Part shown: piece by piece, positions 27,694-35,828 of the stretch | Layout of the letters: the number at the start of each line of letters is the position of its first letter | Numbering within the stretch: position 1 is the first letter of the stretch | Source of the DNA: Mesorhizobium loti | GTDB lineage: Bacteria; Pseudomonadota; Alphaproteobacteria; Rhizobiales; Rhizobiaceae | Length of the DNA: 64,000 nucleotides | NCBI GenBank assembly: GCA_002356515.1 | Contig: AP017605.1 | Span: forward strand, 4,659,001-4,723,000 | Direction of reading: 5' to 3' | The notes under the pieces: generated by a model | Told to the model about the DNA's origin: nothing | The model's input: only the letters and a program-made list of their open reading frames with translations | Database searches by the model: none | Made by a program: the position numbers and the translations under genes

Positions 27694-27705
27694 CTATGGA
27701 ATTCA
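27691..27705. promoter_or_regulatory. Candidate iron-responsive (IRO) box, RirA target
   Basis: The pattern TGA-N9-TCA (TGACTATGGAATTCA) matches the IRO motif bound by the Rhizobiales iron regulator RirA. It lies about 120 bases upstream of the TonB-dependent receptor start, the kind of gene RirA represses when iron is plentiful. The match is seen directly; binding is inferred. Confidence 0.55.
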
Positions 27706-27861
27706 TATTTGTCCGTCAACCGCCTTTCGCGATGCCAGGCGTGAATTCACCGCTCATGCCGCGTCGACAACCGCTATGAGGTCGGCGGCGGCTTTCGGGT
27801 CGCCGTTTTCCTTCGATGGTGGCATCCTTGCGGGCCGAACCATCTCAAGGTGCGCTATTCC

Positions 27862-28479
27862 ATGCTTGTTCTGCCCAAGGGCGTCCGCCACATGCCGGCC
27901 TATCTCTCCCGCACCGTGCAGGAGGCTCTGGTCGAGGCGGTGAGGGGTATCGTCCAGCAGGCTCCGCTGTTCGTCCCGGCCATGCCGCGCACCGGCAAGG
28001 AGATGAGCGTGCGCATGACCAATTGCGGCCCGCTCGGCTGGGTCACCGACAAAGAGCGGGGCTATCGCTACCAGCCGACCCATCCGCTGACCGGAGAGCC
28101 CTGGCCGCCGATCCCGGAGAGCCTGCTCGATCTCTGGCGGCAGGTCTCGGGCTATGCGAATCCGCCGGAGGCCTGCCTGATCAATTTCTACACGGCCGAC
28201 GCCAAGATGGGCCTGCACCAGGATCGCGACGAGGCCGATTTCTCGGCACCCGTCGTCTCCGTCTCACTGGGCGACGATTGCCTGTTCAGGGTCGGCCAGA
28301 CGACGCGCGAGGGAGCCACCAAGTCGTTCAGGCTGAAGAGCGGCGACGTCGTCGTGCTCGGCGGCGAGGGTCGGCTCGCCTTTCACGGCGTCGACCGCAT
28401 TTACCCGTCGACCTCGGCACTGCTCAAGAACGGCGGCAGGATCAATCTGACACTGCGGCGGGTGACGAAAGCCGAGTGA
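27862..28479 (+). CDS. alkB: AlkB DNA/RNA oxidative demethylase
   Basis: AlkB is an Fe(II)/2-oxoglutarate dioxygenase that removes 1-methyladenine and 3-methylcytosine lesions. The 205-residue protein has the iron ligands His119 and Asp121 (LHQDRDEADF) and His175 (AFHGVDRI), and the 2-oxoglutarate-binding Arg193 and Arg199 (RINLTLRR). The nucleotide-recognition lid includes MTNCGPLGW. I start at ATG 27862, with AAGGTG 8 bases upstream; GTG 27850 is an alternative. It is divergent from the siderophore receptor, with 288 bases between, and is followed by palindromic repeats. Confidence 0.95.
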   Translation: MLVLPKGVRHMPAYLSRTVQEALVEAVRGIVQQAPLFVPAMPRTGKEMSVRMTNCGPLGWVTDKERGYRYQPTHPLTGEPWPPIPESLLDLWRQVSGYANPPEACLINFYTADAKMGLHQDRDEADFSAPVVSVSLGDDCLFRVGQTTREGATKSFRLKSGDVVVLGGEGRLAFHGVDRIYPSTSALLKNGGRINLTLRRVTKAE

Positions 28480-28487
28480 GCGAGCTA

Positions 28488-28535
28488 ATGCATGTCGCCC
28501 AAAAGTGACCTCGGTTTTGGGAGAACGACATGCAT
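28488..28535. repeat. 48-bp palindromic intergenic repeat, copy 2
   Basis: This copy matches the one at 2814-2861 almost base for base (ATGCATGTCG ... CGACATGCAT outer arms, CCCAAAA/TTTTGGG inner arms). The differences in the outer arms are compensatory, so the hairpin is kept. It starts 8 bases after the alkB stop. Confidence 0.85.
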
Positions 28536-28587
28536 AAAAACAAAGATCTAAGGCGCGTCGCATGGATCCGGTTCAACGCGACGTGCT

Positions 28588-28717
28588 TTAGAGCAATTCC
28601 AGGAAAAGTGTGAAACGGTTTTCCCGGGAAAAGCGCAGAGCGCTTTCCCTTGGGAGTTGCGTCAAAACAAAGAGTTAGAGCAGATCGCCGTTTCCGTAAA
28701 ACGGCGAACTGCTCTAA
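28588..28717. repeat. Rhizobial AGAGCA-type palindromic repeat at the 3' end of a membrane-protein gene
   Basis: This 130-bp element begins TTTAGAGCAATTCC, has an inner GGAAAAG...CTTTCC palindrome and ends in a strong inverted repeat (28675-28717) with arms TTAGAGCAG / CTGCTCTAA around TCGCCGTTT/AAACGGCGA. Elements of this form are abundant in Rhizobium and Mesorhizobium. The outer arm contains the stop codon (28714-28716) of the convergent membrane-protein gene. Confidence 0.8.
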
Positions 28718-30306
28718 TGGGCGTCCGAGCGCCGTGCATAGACTTCAATGTAGTCCCCGCTGGCGATTTCCTCATAGCCTTCCATCAGGGTTTGGAAATC
28801 CGCGTTCTGACGCATCCACACGATCCAGATTGGCGGAAAGTCCGCCGTGAGCGACCACGCTGACTTTTTCTTGTTCATCCGATCCATCAGGATGATATCG
28901 GGCTTGTTGTCGCGGATCAGCGAATTGACGTAGCGCGTATAATCATCAAGGTCCTGCCGTGCGATGCGCTCGTCTTCACCTTGGTACGTACCCCGCATCA
29001 GCCCCCAAAGTGCATAGGTGCCGACCCAATCATGGGCATAGGCCGACAGCCAGCGACCATTGCTCATCCTTGTCAGTGGGTTGCCGACGGAAAGATCGGA
29101 ACTGACCTGAACGATCGATGGCGAGGCGTAACGGCTCTTGATGGCATCGACCAGGCTTTTCTCGGGCAGTTGGTAGAACTGGTGGTGCGTTACCGAAAGC
29201 GCGGCGACCACGGCCAGCCAGGCTGCGGCATGGAGCTTGACGCTGGTGATCTCAGGGGCGGCTTCGGCGTTTGCCAGGCCAAGCGCCATTCGCCATCGTG
29301 ATGCCACAGCCAGCAGCATCGCGAACACCAGCGTGGTCTGGAAGGGATATTGGTGATTGGGCCAGTATTTTCCAAGATACACCATGGAAACAAAGAGGCC
29401 GCCGGCACTCGCCATCGCCAGCGCGACGTCGTCTCGCCAGACAGATTTACGCATCTGGAAAACCGCGAAGACGACAAAGATCGCAAAAGTCGGCAATGCG
29501 GCGACGATATTTATGTTGGCTCGCAGGCTGACATAGTAGCGCATCAGCACTTGCAGGAAGGTGCCGAGAAACTCGGGAAACCATATGTACACGCTGGCGA
29601 GATAGGCAGCGCAAACCGTGAAGATGACGACGTTTTCAGCCGTCAGGCACGCCATCAGCGAGCGTCTGCGCCAAGCGATGAAGAGGTACGGGACTACAAT
29701 GCCGGTTGCCCAGTGCGGCTTGACCAAAAGCAGCACGCTTCCAGCCAGGCCACCCGCTACGGCAAGGCCGAGAGGAACCGGCCCATCGGCACGGTTTTCA
29801 ATCCGCCACATCATCAGGAACAGCATCGGCATGAACAACATCGTGCCGATATGTTCGCGCTGGCCGAAAACATTCCCAGGCATGATGAGGAGCAAGACAG
29901 CCAGCGCGGGATAGATCCATGGCGTCTTCAGATCGGCAAAGATCCGGCCTCGTTCGATGACCACGGCCGACAGCGCAATCGAAACGAAAAAGACCAGATA
30001 GATGAAGCACTCGATAGCCGCTTCCGGTGAGATGCCGAGCCTGTGGGACAGCCACACCGGCCCAATATAGAGGGCAACGGAGAAGGGCGGATTGGTTTCC
30101 AGAATGTCGACATAGAGCTTCTGGCCATCAAGGACTTTTTCGCAGATGACGATGAGCCAGCTGACGTCGGTATTGTCGCCTGCCGTCCACGGCATGAAAA
30201 AAGAGAACACCACCACGGCCGCAACGAGCCAGACCGGCGACAAGCTTCCAATCGAAGACGCAAAGCCGGTCGCCGTACTGATGTTTCGGACACTTCCCAT
30301 GCTCAT
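28714..30306 (-). CDS. Polytopic membrane protein resembling GT-C glycosyltransferases
   Basis: This 530-residue integral membrane protein has about ten hydrophobic helices between residues 25 and 390 and a hydrophilic C-terminal domain of about 140 residues. An acidic motif after the first helix (AGDNTDVSWL, then VDILETNPP) is in the place where GT-C glycosyltransferases keep their catalytic aspartates. Such enzymes move sugars from polyprenyl-phosphate donors on the outer face of the inner membrane. It lies 219 bases downstream of the nucleotidyltransferase gene, so it may be the last gene of the glycosyltransferase cluster. The interval holds no recognisable gene. The last codons lie in a repeat element. 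I do not recognise a specific function. Confidence 0.6.
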   Translation of the reverse strand: MSMGSVRNISTATGFASSIGSLSPVWLVAAVVVFSFFMPWTAGDNTDVSWLIVICEKVLDGQKLYVDILETNPPFSVALYIGPVWLSHRLGISPEAAIECFIYLVFFVSIALSAVVIERGRIFADLKTPWIYPALAVLLLIMPGNVFGQREHIGTMLFMPMLFLMMWRIENRADGPVPLGLAVAGGLAGSVLLLVKPHWATGIVVPYLFIAWRRRSLMACLTAENVVIFTVCAAYLASVYIWFPEFLGTFLQVLMRYYVSLRANINIVAALPTFAIFVVFAVFQMRKSVWRDDVALAMASAGGLFVSMVYLGKYWPNHQYPFQTTLVFAMLLAVASRWRMALGLANAEAAPEITSVKLHAAAWLAVVAALSVTHHQFYQLPEKSLVDAIKSRYASPSIVQVSSDLSVGNPLTRMSNGRWLSAYAHDWVGTYALWGLMRGTYQGEDERIARQDLDDYTRYVNSLIRDNKPDIILMDRMNKKKSAWSLTADFPPIWIVWMRQNADFQTLMEGYEEIASGDYIEVYARRSDAH

Positions 30307-30525
30307 CGGACCGCCCCAGCAAAGATCAATTTTACGCAGTACGACGAAATCATGGGCGGGTGCACAGCCGCGCCTGCCTGACGTCGCAAGCTAGCCGGGA
30401 TTGCCTAAAGTGCAGTTAATCGTGCCGTTACAGTCTGCGATGTTCGTCAGCATCGCGTCGAGAACTTGGTTGTCCGTGCAAGACTGTTGCAACAGGCCGG
30501 GCGATGCTTGGTGGGTGCTTCCGTC

Positions 30526-31992
30526 TCAGCGCAGCGGCGAAAAAATCGCCGAGATCAGATGGAAGGGCAGTGCGCCATAGGCAGCCACTGTCGCCTCATC
30601 GTCCCATTGACGAAATTGCCTGGAAGGTCGCGCCTCCAGCGTCAAGGCATGCTTTTGCCCGTCAAGCGTCACCTTGCCGCGAAAACGCAGCACCCGTTCC
30701 CCGCCGGATCGGCTGATGGCCATGGCGCGCAGGCGCGCAATATGGTCGTCATCGGCGTTGATCTCCATCTCGATGCGGCGGCGGACCGGTGGAACATGGA
30801 TCCTGACCGTGATGTCCAGCATCATCTCGCCTGCCGTTGGCGGGCACGGTATGGCCTGGGAGAACACCGATGGCAGCGTTTGCGACGGCTCGTTGCGGGC
30901 TGGCCTGCCGCGCCAGGCCTTGGCTGGCGGCTCCTGCCGCAGCCGGCCGCTCTTACGCCGCAGCCGCAACTGCTTGGCAAGGCCGCGCGACAGCCAGACC
31001 AGCCTGCCGAAATCGGTCCGTGGCTTGGCCTGCAGCACCGCCGACCAGCGCGAAAGGCCGCTGCGGTCGGCCATGTCAAGCACGCGCGCCAGCACCCTGT
31101 CCGGCACCGCCACACCTGTTTCGAGCGCCAGATAGGAGAGCGCCACCGCCGAGGCCACGGCAAGGCCGCGCCTGGCGACAACATCGAGGAACACATCCCA
31201 GTCGACATCGCTGCCGCGAATGGCCACCGCGCAATCGACCAGCCAGTCGCTGTGTGTGTGGGCATCGAGCCCGCCATGCGCGATGGCAAGCGCGATGCGG
31301 TCGGCCGGTGACGGCACCAGCACGCCGACGCCGCTGAATTCGGCGCCATCGGCCCGTTGCCAGATGGCCAGGTCGTCTTGCTCGCTGCGCTGCGAACCGT
31401 CATAGGCGAGCTGGTGCAGGTCGATGTCGCCAAGATTACCCTTGAAGAAGTTCATCGAGCGCAGCGACGCCAGCCTTGTCCTCAGATATTGCGGGCTGAC
31501 GCCCGTGGCGATCTGCCAGTCGCCGTCGCGCAGCACGTCGAAGGCCGTCTGCATGTCCTGCGGCCGCACCAATATGTCGATGTCGTGCGCCACCCGGCCG
31601 CGCTGTGCCGAGGCGTTCAAGGCAATGCGGCTGGCGCCCTTGATCAGCATTACCTTGCATCCCGCATCCGTCATCGCCTTCAGCGCCGGTTCTGCTTCCC
31701 GCATCGCCATGCGCGATTTGGTCCACAGCATCTTCTGCAGGCCGACAAGGCGCGGATAAGCGGAATGGCCGGCGAGCTTCCTGCCGAACCTGTCGGAGAT
31801 CGCGGCCAGCAGCCGGTGCTCGCGAAACGAGACATGATCGATATCGTTCTCGTCCAGCCAGCGGCCGGCGCAAGCGGCGGCGGCATCCTCGTCCGGAAGA
31901 AGTGCGGCCTTGAGCAACTGGTCGAGCCCGCCCGTCGGCCAGGACCAGCCATAGTCCGGGAAGCGACGCTCGATACGGCGAATATCAGCCAT
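30526..31992 (-). CDS. Nucleotidyltransferase-fold family protein (PF14907-like)
   Basis: This 488-residue protein has a polymerase-beta-type nucleotidyltransferase centre: MLIKGASRIAL at 115-125, then RVAHDIDILVRP with the metal-binding Asp137 and Asp139. This arrangement fits the uncharacterised nucleotidyltransferase family found beside PqqD-like and HPr-kinase-like genes. Residues from about 360 to 488 are basic and unrelated to the core; their role is unknown. The start ATG 31992 overlaps the preceding glycosyltransferase by 8 bases, and the longer in-frame upstream extension is a shadow. It is the sixth gene of the overlapping cluster. The substrate is unknown. Confidence 0.65.
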   Translation of the reverse strand: MADIRRIERRFPDYGWSWPTGGLDQLLKAALLPDEDAAAACAGRWLDENDIDHVSFREHRLLAAISDRFGRKLAGHSAYPRLVGLQKMLWTKSRMAMREAEPALKAMTDAGCKVMLIKGASRIALNASAQRGRVAHDIDILVRPQDMQTAFDVLRDGDWQIATGVSPQYLRTRLASLRSMNFFKGNLGDIDLHQLAYDGSQRSEQDDLAIWQRADGAEFSGVGVLVPSPADRIALAIAHGGLDAHTHSDWLVDCAVAIRGSDVDWDVFLDVVARRGLAVASAVALSYLALETGVAVPDRVLARVLDMADRSGLSRWSAVLQAKPRTDFGRLVWLSRGLAKQLRLRRKSGRLRQEPPAKAWRGRPARNEPSQTLPSVFSQAIPCPPTAGEMMLDITVRIHVPPVRRRIEMEINADDDHIARLRAMAISRSGGERVLRFRGKVTLDGQKHALTLEARPSRQFRQWDDEATVAAYGALPFHLISAIFSPLR

Positions 31993-32665
31993 CAGCCGGG
32001 CCGGCCTTGTTGCGAGCCCGCAGCATGGCGAGCCGTGCCACTTCGAGATAGCCGCGGTCGCGGGCCGCATCGCGTCCATAGGACAGGCTGCCCGGCCGGA
32101 TGCGGCGCAACGCCAGCGCCTCGTCCAGCATGTCGAGGGCAAGACCCGCCTCGCGCGCCCGGGCGATCCAGTCGATCATTTCGCCACGCCCGCCCGGCGG
32201 GTCGACGATCGGTCCAACCGTCTCGGCGACCTCACGGCGGATCATCATGGTGGTCCGCGACCAGCCGGGCACGGCCGTGGTCTCGGGCGCGTCGGAATGG
32301 TCGTTGCGGAAATTCCGCCAGTGACAGAAAACGCCCGATGTTGCGGGACTTCTCTCGAGATGCGCGAGCTGTCTTTCAATCTTGTCCGGCAGCCACAGAT
32401 CGTCCGCGTCGAGCGTCGCTATGAGCGGCGTCGACAGCGCCGCGATACCCCTGGTCGTGGCGCTGCCAGGTCCGGCATTTGCCTGGCGCATCAGCTGCAC
32501 CGGCAGGTCCGTTCCGCCAATCGCCGAAGCGAGATCGTCGGTCGAGCCGTCATCGACGATCACCACCAGGTCCGGGCGAACCGTCTGGGTGGCGACCGAT
32601 CGCAGCGTCTCGGCGATGGTACCGCTTGCGTTGAATGCTGGAATGACGACGCTGTAGCCACTCAT
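31985..32665 (-). CDS. Family 2 glycosyltransferase, third of the cluster
   Basis: This 226-residue GT-A enzyme has SVVIPAFNASGTIAETL, the nucleotide-binding VDDGSTDD and the metal-binding ATLDADDLWLPDKI (DxD). It is more divergent from its two upstream neighbours than they are from each other and has a shorter acceptor region. The start ATG 32665 shares one base with the upstream stop (TGATG), indicating coupled translation; GTG 32668 is an alternative. Donor and acceptor sugars cannot be read from sequence. Confidence 0.85.
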   Translation of the reverse strand: MSGYSVVIPAFNASGTIAETLRSVATQTVRPDLVVIVDDGSTDDLASAIGGTDLPVQLMRQANAGPGSATTRGIAALSTPLIATLDADDLWLPDKIERQLAHLERSPATSGVFCHWRNFRNDHSDAPETTAVPGWSRTTMMIRREVAETVGPIVDPPGGRGEMIDWIARAREAGLALDMLDEALALRRIRPGSLSYGRDAARDRGYLEVARLAMLRARNKAGPADG

Positions 32666-33420
32666 CACATGAACCGCCAGTCAGCGAGCTTCTTGAGTTC
32701 GAAGATGCCCTCGATCCGCCGCAAGGTCGGATCTGCCTTGCGGCGGGTCATCGACTTGTAGATGGCACGCATGAATTCACGCGACTGGACCTCGGTCTGT
32801 CTGGTCATGTTGCCGGGGTGGCGTCTGTAGTAGAGGGCCACGGTCTCCGGCATGACATATCTTGGTCCGCTTTCGAAGGTGCGCAGCAGGTAGTCGGTGT
32901 CCTCCGCCTGGTTGAAGGCTTCGTCGAAGACGCCGATGCGTGCGATAAGCCGGCGCGTGAAGATCGCCGCCGACAAATGGATGCCGCGAACCGTGATGCT
33001 ACGGCTGTCGGCGGTGGGTTCCAGGTGCTCGTCGTCGATCTTGTCGACCAGCATCATCCTTGAATAGGTGAGATCCAGACCCGGATCGTTGCGGAAGAGT
33101 TCGATATCGGCCGCAAAGCGTCCGACCGGCGAAATGTCGTCCGAATCGAGAAAGGAGACAAGGTCGGTCTCCGGTTCAAGCAGTCCCAGCCCGGTGTTGC
33201 GCGTCCGGGTCACGCCCATGTTGGGTTGTTGAAACAGGCGGATGCAGGGGTTCTCCACCATCAGCGACCGCACCGCTTCGGCCGATCCATCGGTCGAGCC
33301 GTCATCGATGACGATGATGTCGAGATCGGCGGCGCCACGCTGCCTGAGCAGCGAGCGCAGTGCCGGGCCCACAAGGGTCTCGCGGTTATGGACCGGCATG
33401 ATCACGCTCAGCCTCGGCAT
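32665..33420 (-). CDS. Family 2 glycosyltransferase, second of a tandem duplicated pair
   Basis: This 251-residue soluble GT-A glycosyltransferase has SVIMPVHNRETL, IDDGSTDGSAEAVRS, the DxD motif FLDSDDIS and a QAEDTDYLLRTFE segment in the catalytic-base region. The adjacent upstream gene encodes a close paralogue of the same length with long shared stretches. I use ATG 33420, which overlaps the upstream TGA (TGATG); ATG 33435 would add five residues. It probably acts with its paralogue in adding similar sugars. Confidence 0.87.
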   Translation of the reverse strand: MPRLSVIMPVHNRETLVGPALRSLLRQRGAADLDIIVIDDGSTDGSAEAVRSLMVENPCIRLFQQPNMGVTRTRNTGLGLLEPETDLVSFLDSDDISPVGRFAADIELFRNDPGLDLTYSRMMLVDKIDDEHLEPTADSRSITVRGIHLSAAIFTRRLIARIGVFDEAFNQAEDTDYLLRTFESGPRYVMPETVALYYRRHPGNMTRQTEVQSREFMRAIYKSMTRRKADPTLRRIEGIFELKKLADWRFM

Positions 33421-34175
33421 CACATCATCCGCCAATCAGCAGATGGGTTCTTCAGCTCGAAAATACCCTGAACCTCGCGCAGCGACGGATCGGCCTTGCG
33501 CCGTCGCATCGACTTGTGGATTGCACGCAAATGGTTGCGGACCCGGCTGTCATGTTCCTTGGTGATATTCCCGGCGTGGCGCCGGTAGTAGACCGCGACG
33601 TTGTCCAGCAATTCGTAGTTCGGACCCGTTTCGAAAACCCGCAGCAGATAGTCGGTGTCCTCGGCCTGTTCGAACTCCTCGTCGAATTGGCCCGTTCGCT
33701 CGACAAGGCACCGGCGGAACAGAGCAGTGCTCAGCGAAATGCCCCGCATCGTCATGGTGCGGCTGTCGACCGCAGGCTCCAGCCTCTCGTCGTCAATCCG
33801 CTCGACCAGCGTCATCAGCGAATAGGTTAACTCCAAGCCGGGGCTCGCGCCGAAACGCACAAGATCGGTCTTGAAGCGCCCGGCCAGCGAGATGTCGTCG
33901 GAATCCAGGAACGAAACGAACTCGGCGTCCGCAGGCAATTGCCTCAGCCCGGCATTGCGTGTCCTCGCGACACCCATATTCTCTTGCCGGAACAGCCGGA
34001 TGCAAGGGTGCTCGACCATCATCGAACGCACGGCCTCGGCCGAGCCGTCGGTCGAGCCGTCGTCGATGACGATGATGTCGAGATCGGCGGCATCGCGCTG
34101 GCGCACCAACGAGCGCAAGGCCGGAACGACATACCGCTCGCGGTTGTAGACAGGCATGATCACGCTCAACTTCAC
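33420..34175 (-). CDS. Family 2 glycosyltransferase, first of a tandem duplicated pair
   Basis: This 251-residue GT-A enzyme has SVIMPVYNRERY, IDDGSTDGSAEAVRS, the DxD motif FLDSDDIS and EQAEDTDYLLRVFE. It starts with GTG at 34175, overlapping the stop of the HPr-kinase-like gene by 4 bases (GTGA). It ends exactly where its paralogue begins. The pair arose by tandem duplication. No membrane segment is present, so it acts on a cytoplasmic acceptor, possibly a protein, peptide or lipid-linked glycan. Confidence 0.87.
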   Translation of the reverse strand: MKLSVIMPVYNRERYVVPALRSLVRQRDAADLDIIVIDDGSTDGSAEAVRSMMVEHPCIRLFRQENMGVARTRNAGLRQLPADAEFVSFLDSDDISLAGRFKTDLVRFGASPGLELTYSLMTLVERIDDERLEPAVDSRTMTMRGISLSTALFRRCLVERTGQFDEEFEQAEDTDYLLRVFETGPNYELLDNVAVYYRRHAGNITKEHDSRVRNHLRAIHKSMRRRKADPSLREVQGIFELKNPSADWRMM

Positions 34176-35221
34176 GAAACAACTCGCGTCAGAAAATCCG
34201 CAAGCGTGCCGGCGATCTCCTCGGGATGCGTTCCCAGGGACAGACGGTAGCTTGGCAACTGGCGGGTAAGATCACCGAAGAATCGGAAGCCGCTTTCGCG
34301 TTCCCCCGGCATCTGCATGATGCCCGACGGTGCCAGTGCGATCATGGCGTCTCGACGCGACACTGGCACAATCGAACTCATCTCGCCACCGCCGATATGT
34401 GGCACCACCAACGCAACGATGTCCAGCGCTGCTGGCACCGGCCGGGGCGCGATGTCGGCAATGTGAAACGTGTGCTTGCCCTGCCAGTTCAAGGGGCTCT
34501 CGATCCTCAGTCGCTGCTTCAAGCCCAGCCGTGCGAAACCTTGCGGGTCCTGCTTCAGTGTTGAAAACAGCGGCCGCGCGGTCACGCCGCCGGCCAGATC
34601 GATCAGCACATAGTCATCGCCGACGCTGTCTAGTCCGTTGAGCAGGCCGGCGGCGACGGTGCCGGATTTGCCGGCACCGCCCGCGCCGGCCAGCAGCACG
34701 CCTTTGCCATTGGCGCCCAGCGTGCCCGCATGGGTCAGCCGCATGCCGCGCGCCGCATATTCCCAGTGCAGGAAGGCTCGCAGCGGCGCTGTCGGCTCCC
34801 AGGGCGGAAAGGCATCGGGCGAGGTCATCAGCTGGACGCCAATGTGGCGCTCCGGATCGTAGACCTGCCAGAAATCCAGATCGTGAAAATAGTGGCCGCG
34901 CAGCCCGGCCCCGGCGAGCCGTTCGGCAAAGCCGTATTCGGTGAAATGCGCGTCGCCCCACTGCGCCGGCTCAGGGATGCCGCCGATGCCGGGATGAACG
35001 GTGAAGATGCGGCATGTCGATGGCTCCGCCAGGTCATCCTCGGCCTCCACGAAGGCGTCGCCAAGCGCATCCGCAAGCACGCCGGGAGCGACATGCGCGG
35101 TCAGTTCCAGCCTGGGCAGGCGGACCGTCCGCGTCGCCGGATAATGTGTGGCAGCTTCTTCAGCGGCGGTGATGAGATACCGGGCGTAATCCGGCAAGGT
35201 TTCAAGCGTGACGCGCGGCAT
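34172..35221 (-). CDS. HPr-kinase-like protein of a PqqD-associated system
   Basis: This 349-residue protein has a P-loop domain of the HPr serine kinase type in its C-terminal half: Walker A GAGGAGKSGT at 179-188 and VGDDYVLIDL at 200-209, matching the G-D-D-x-x-L arrangement of HprK. The N-terminal 160 residues are a separate domain without a known motif. The true regulatory HprK is at 19698-20165, so this one is unlikely to act on HPr. Related kinases sit beside PqqD-like proteins and nucleotidyltransferases, and one lasso-peptide kinase of this fold phosphorylates a peptide. It is 32 bases after the PqqD-like gene and overlaps the next gene by 4 bases. Confidence 0.72.
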   Translation of the reverse strand: MPRVTLETLPDYARYLITAAEEAATHYPATRTVRLPRLELTAHVAPGVLADALGDAFVEAEDDLAEPSTCRIFTVHPGIGGIPEPAQWGDAHFTEYGFAERLAGAGLRGHYFHDLDFWQVYDPERHIGVQLMTSPDAFPPWEPTAPLRAFLHWEYAARGMRLTHAGTLGANGKGVLLAGAGGAGKSGTVAAGLLNGLDSVGDDYVLIDLAGGVTARPLFSTLKQDPQGFARLGLKQRLRIESPLNWQGKHTFHIADIAPRPVPAALDIVALVVPHIGGGEMSSIVPVSRRDAMIALAPSGIMQMPGERESGFRFFGDLTRQLPSYRLSLGTHPEEIAGTLADFLTRVVS

Positions 35222-35253
35222 CCTGCGCCCCTGTCCCAGACGCGACCGGCTCG

Positions 35254-35682
35254 TCAGGATGCCTGCTTGACTGCTGGCCAGCCGAGGGGTTCCTCGACCT
35301 CGTGAATGGGATCCACGATGATCAAATCGGCGAGGTCGTCGTGAGTGCTCACCGTGAGCGGTTCGCTCGTGGCGGCAAGCTCGGCAGGCAGTTCGCCAGG
35401 CAGCGGTCGCGCCGCCGCTTCCGAAGGCACCAGCAACCCCAGTTCGAGCAATTGCGATATGAAGTGTTCCAGTTCAGCTGCGCCGAGTGTCGAACCGCCA
35501 GCGTTCAGCCCGATCAGGGTCCGGGCATCGACCCCGGACGAGAGCGCCTGCCAGACCCTGCTGCCGGAATCGGAGAAGCCGAAATACTTGCCGTTGGCAA
35601 GGTTGAGCACCACGGCCTCACCATCGAAGGATTCGAAGACGATGTCCCTGCTCGCAACCGAATAGGCGTCGGAATCGCGCAT
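35254..35682 (-). CDS. PqqD-family (RRE-like) protein with a C-terminal extension
   Basis: This 142-residue protein has a PqqD-like winged-helix domain in its first 95 residues (DIVFESFDGEAVVLNL, NGKYFGFSDSGSRVWQAL, and a helix with HFISQLLELGLLV). PqqD-type domains bind the leader of precursor peptides and present it to modifying enzymes. Beyond the fold comes a Pro/Ala/Glu-rich linker and an acidic tail (DDLADLIIVDPIHEVEEP, then LGWP) that PqqD itself lacks. The ATG at 35682 is chosen because it begins the domain and has a GGCGGGG element upstream. The frame is open for over 100 codons before it. It heads the minus-strand cluster. Confidence 0.75.
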   Translation of the reverse strand: MRDSDAYSVASRDIVFESFDGEAVVLNLANGKYFGFSDSGSRVWQALSSGVDARTLIGLNAGGSTLGAAELEHFISQLLELGLLVPSEAAARPLPGELPAELAATSEPLTVSTHDDLADLIIVDPIHEVEEPLGWPAVKQAS

Positions 35683-35828
35683 TATTGTTGCCCCGCCTCG
35701 CAGTTCCCGCCCTCCGGCAGGAACGCTTCCACTGACAACGCCTGTAAACGCTCGGTTCTTCGTTGGCAAGGCAAGCGGTGCCGGCAACACGTCGGCCATT
35801 TCTGGGGAACAACTGGATCGCGAACCGT

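Noticed and set aside
34172..35221. Calling the second HPr-kinase-like gene a duplicate regulatory hprK
   Set aside because: It has a large unrelated N-terminal domain, only P-loop similarity, and a PqqD-like neighbour rather than HPr.
35683..35828. Search for a precursor peptide gene upstream of the PqqD-like gene
   Set aside because: The region is open in frame with the PqqD-like gene, and an ATG at 35799 would extend it, but there is no ribosome site there and no separate short gene with a leader/core layout.
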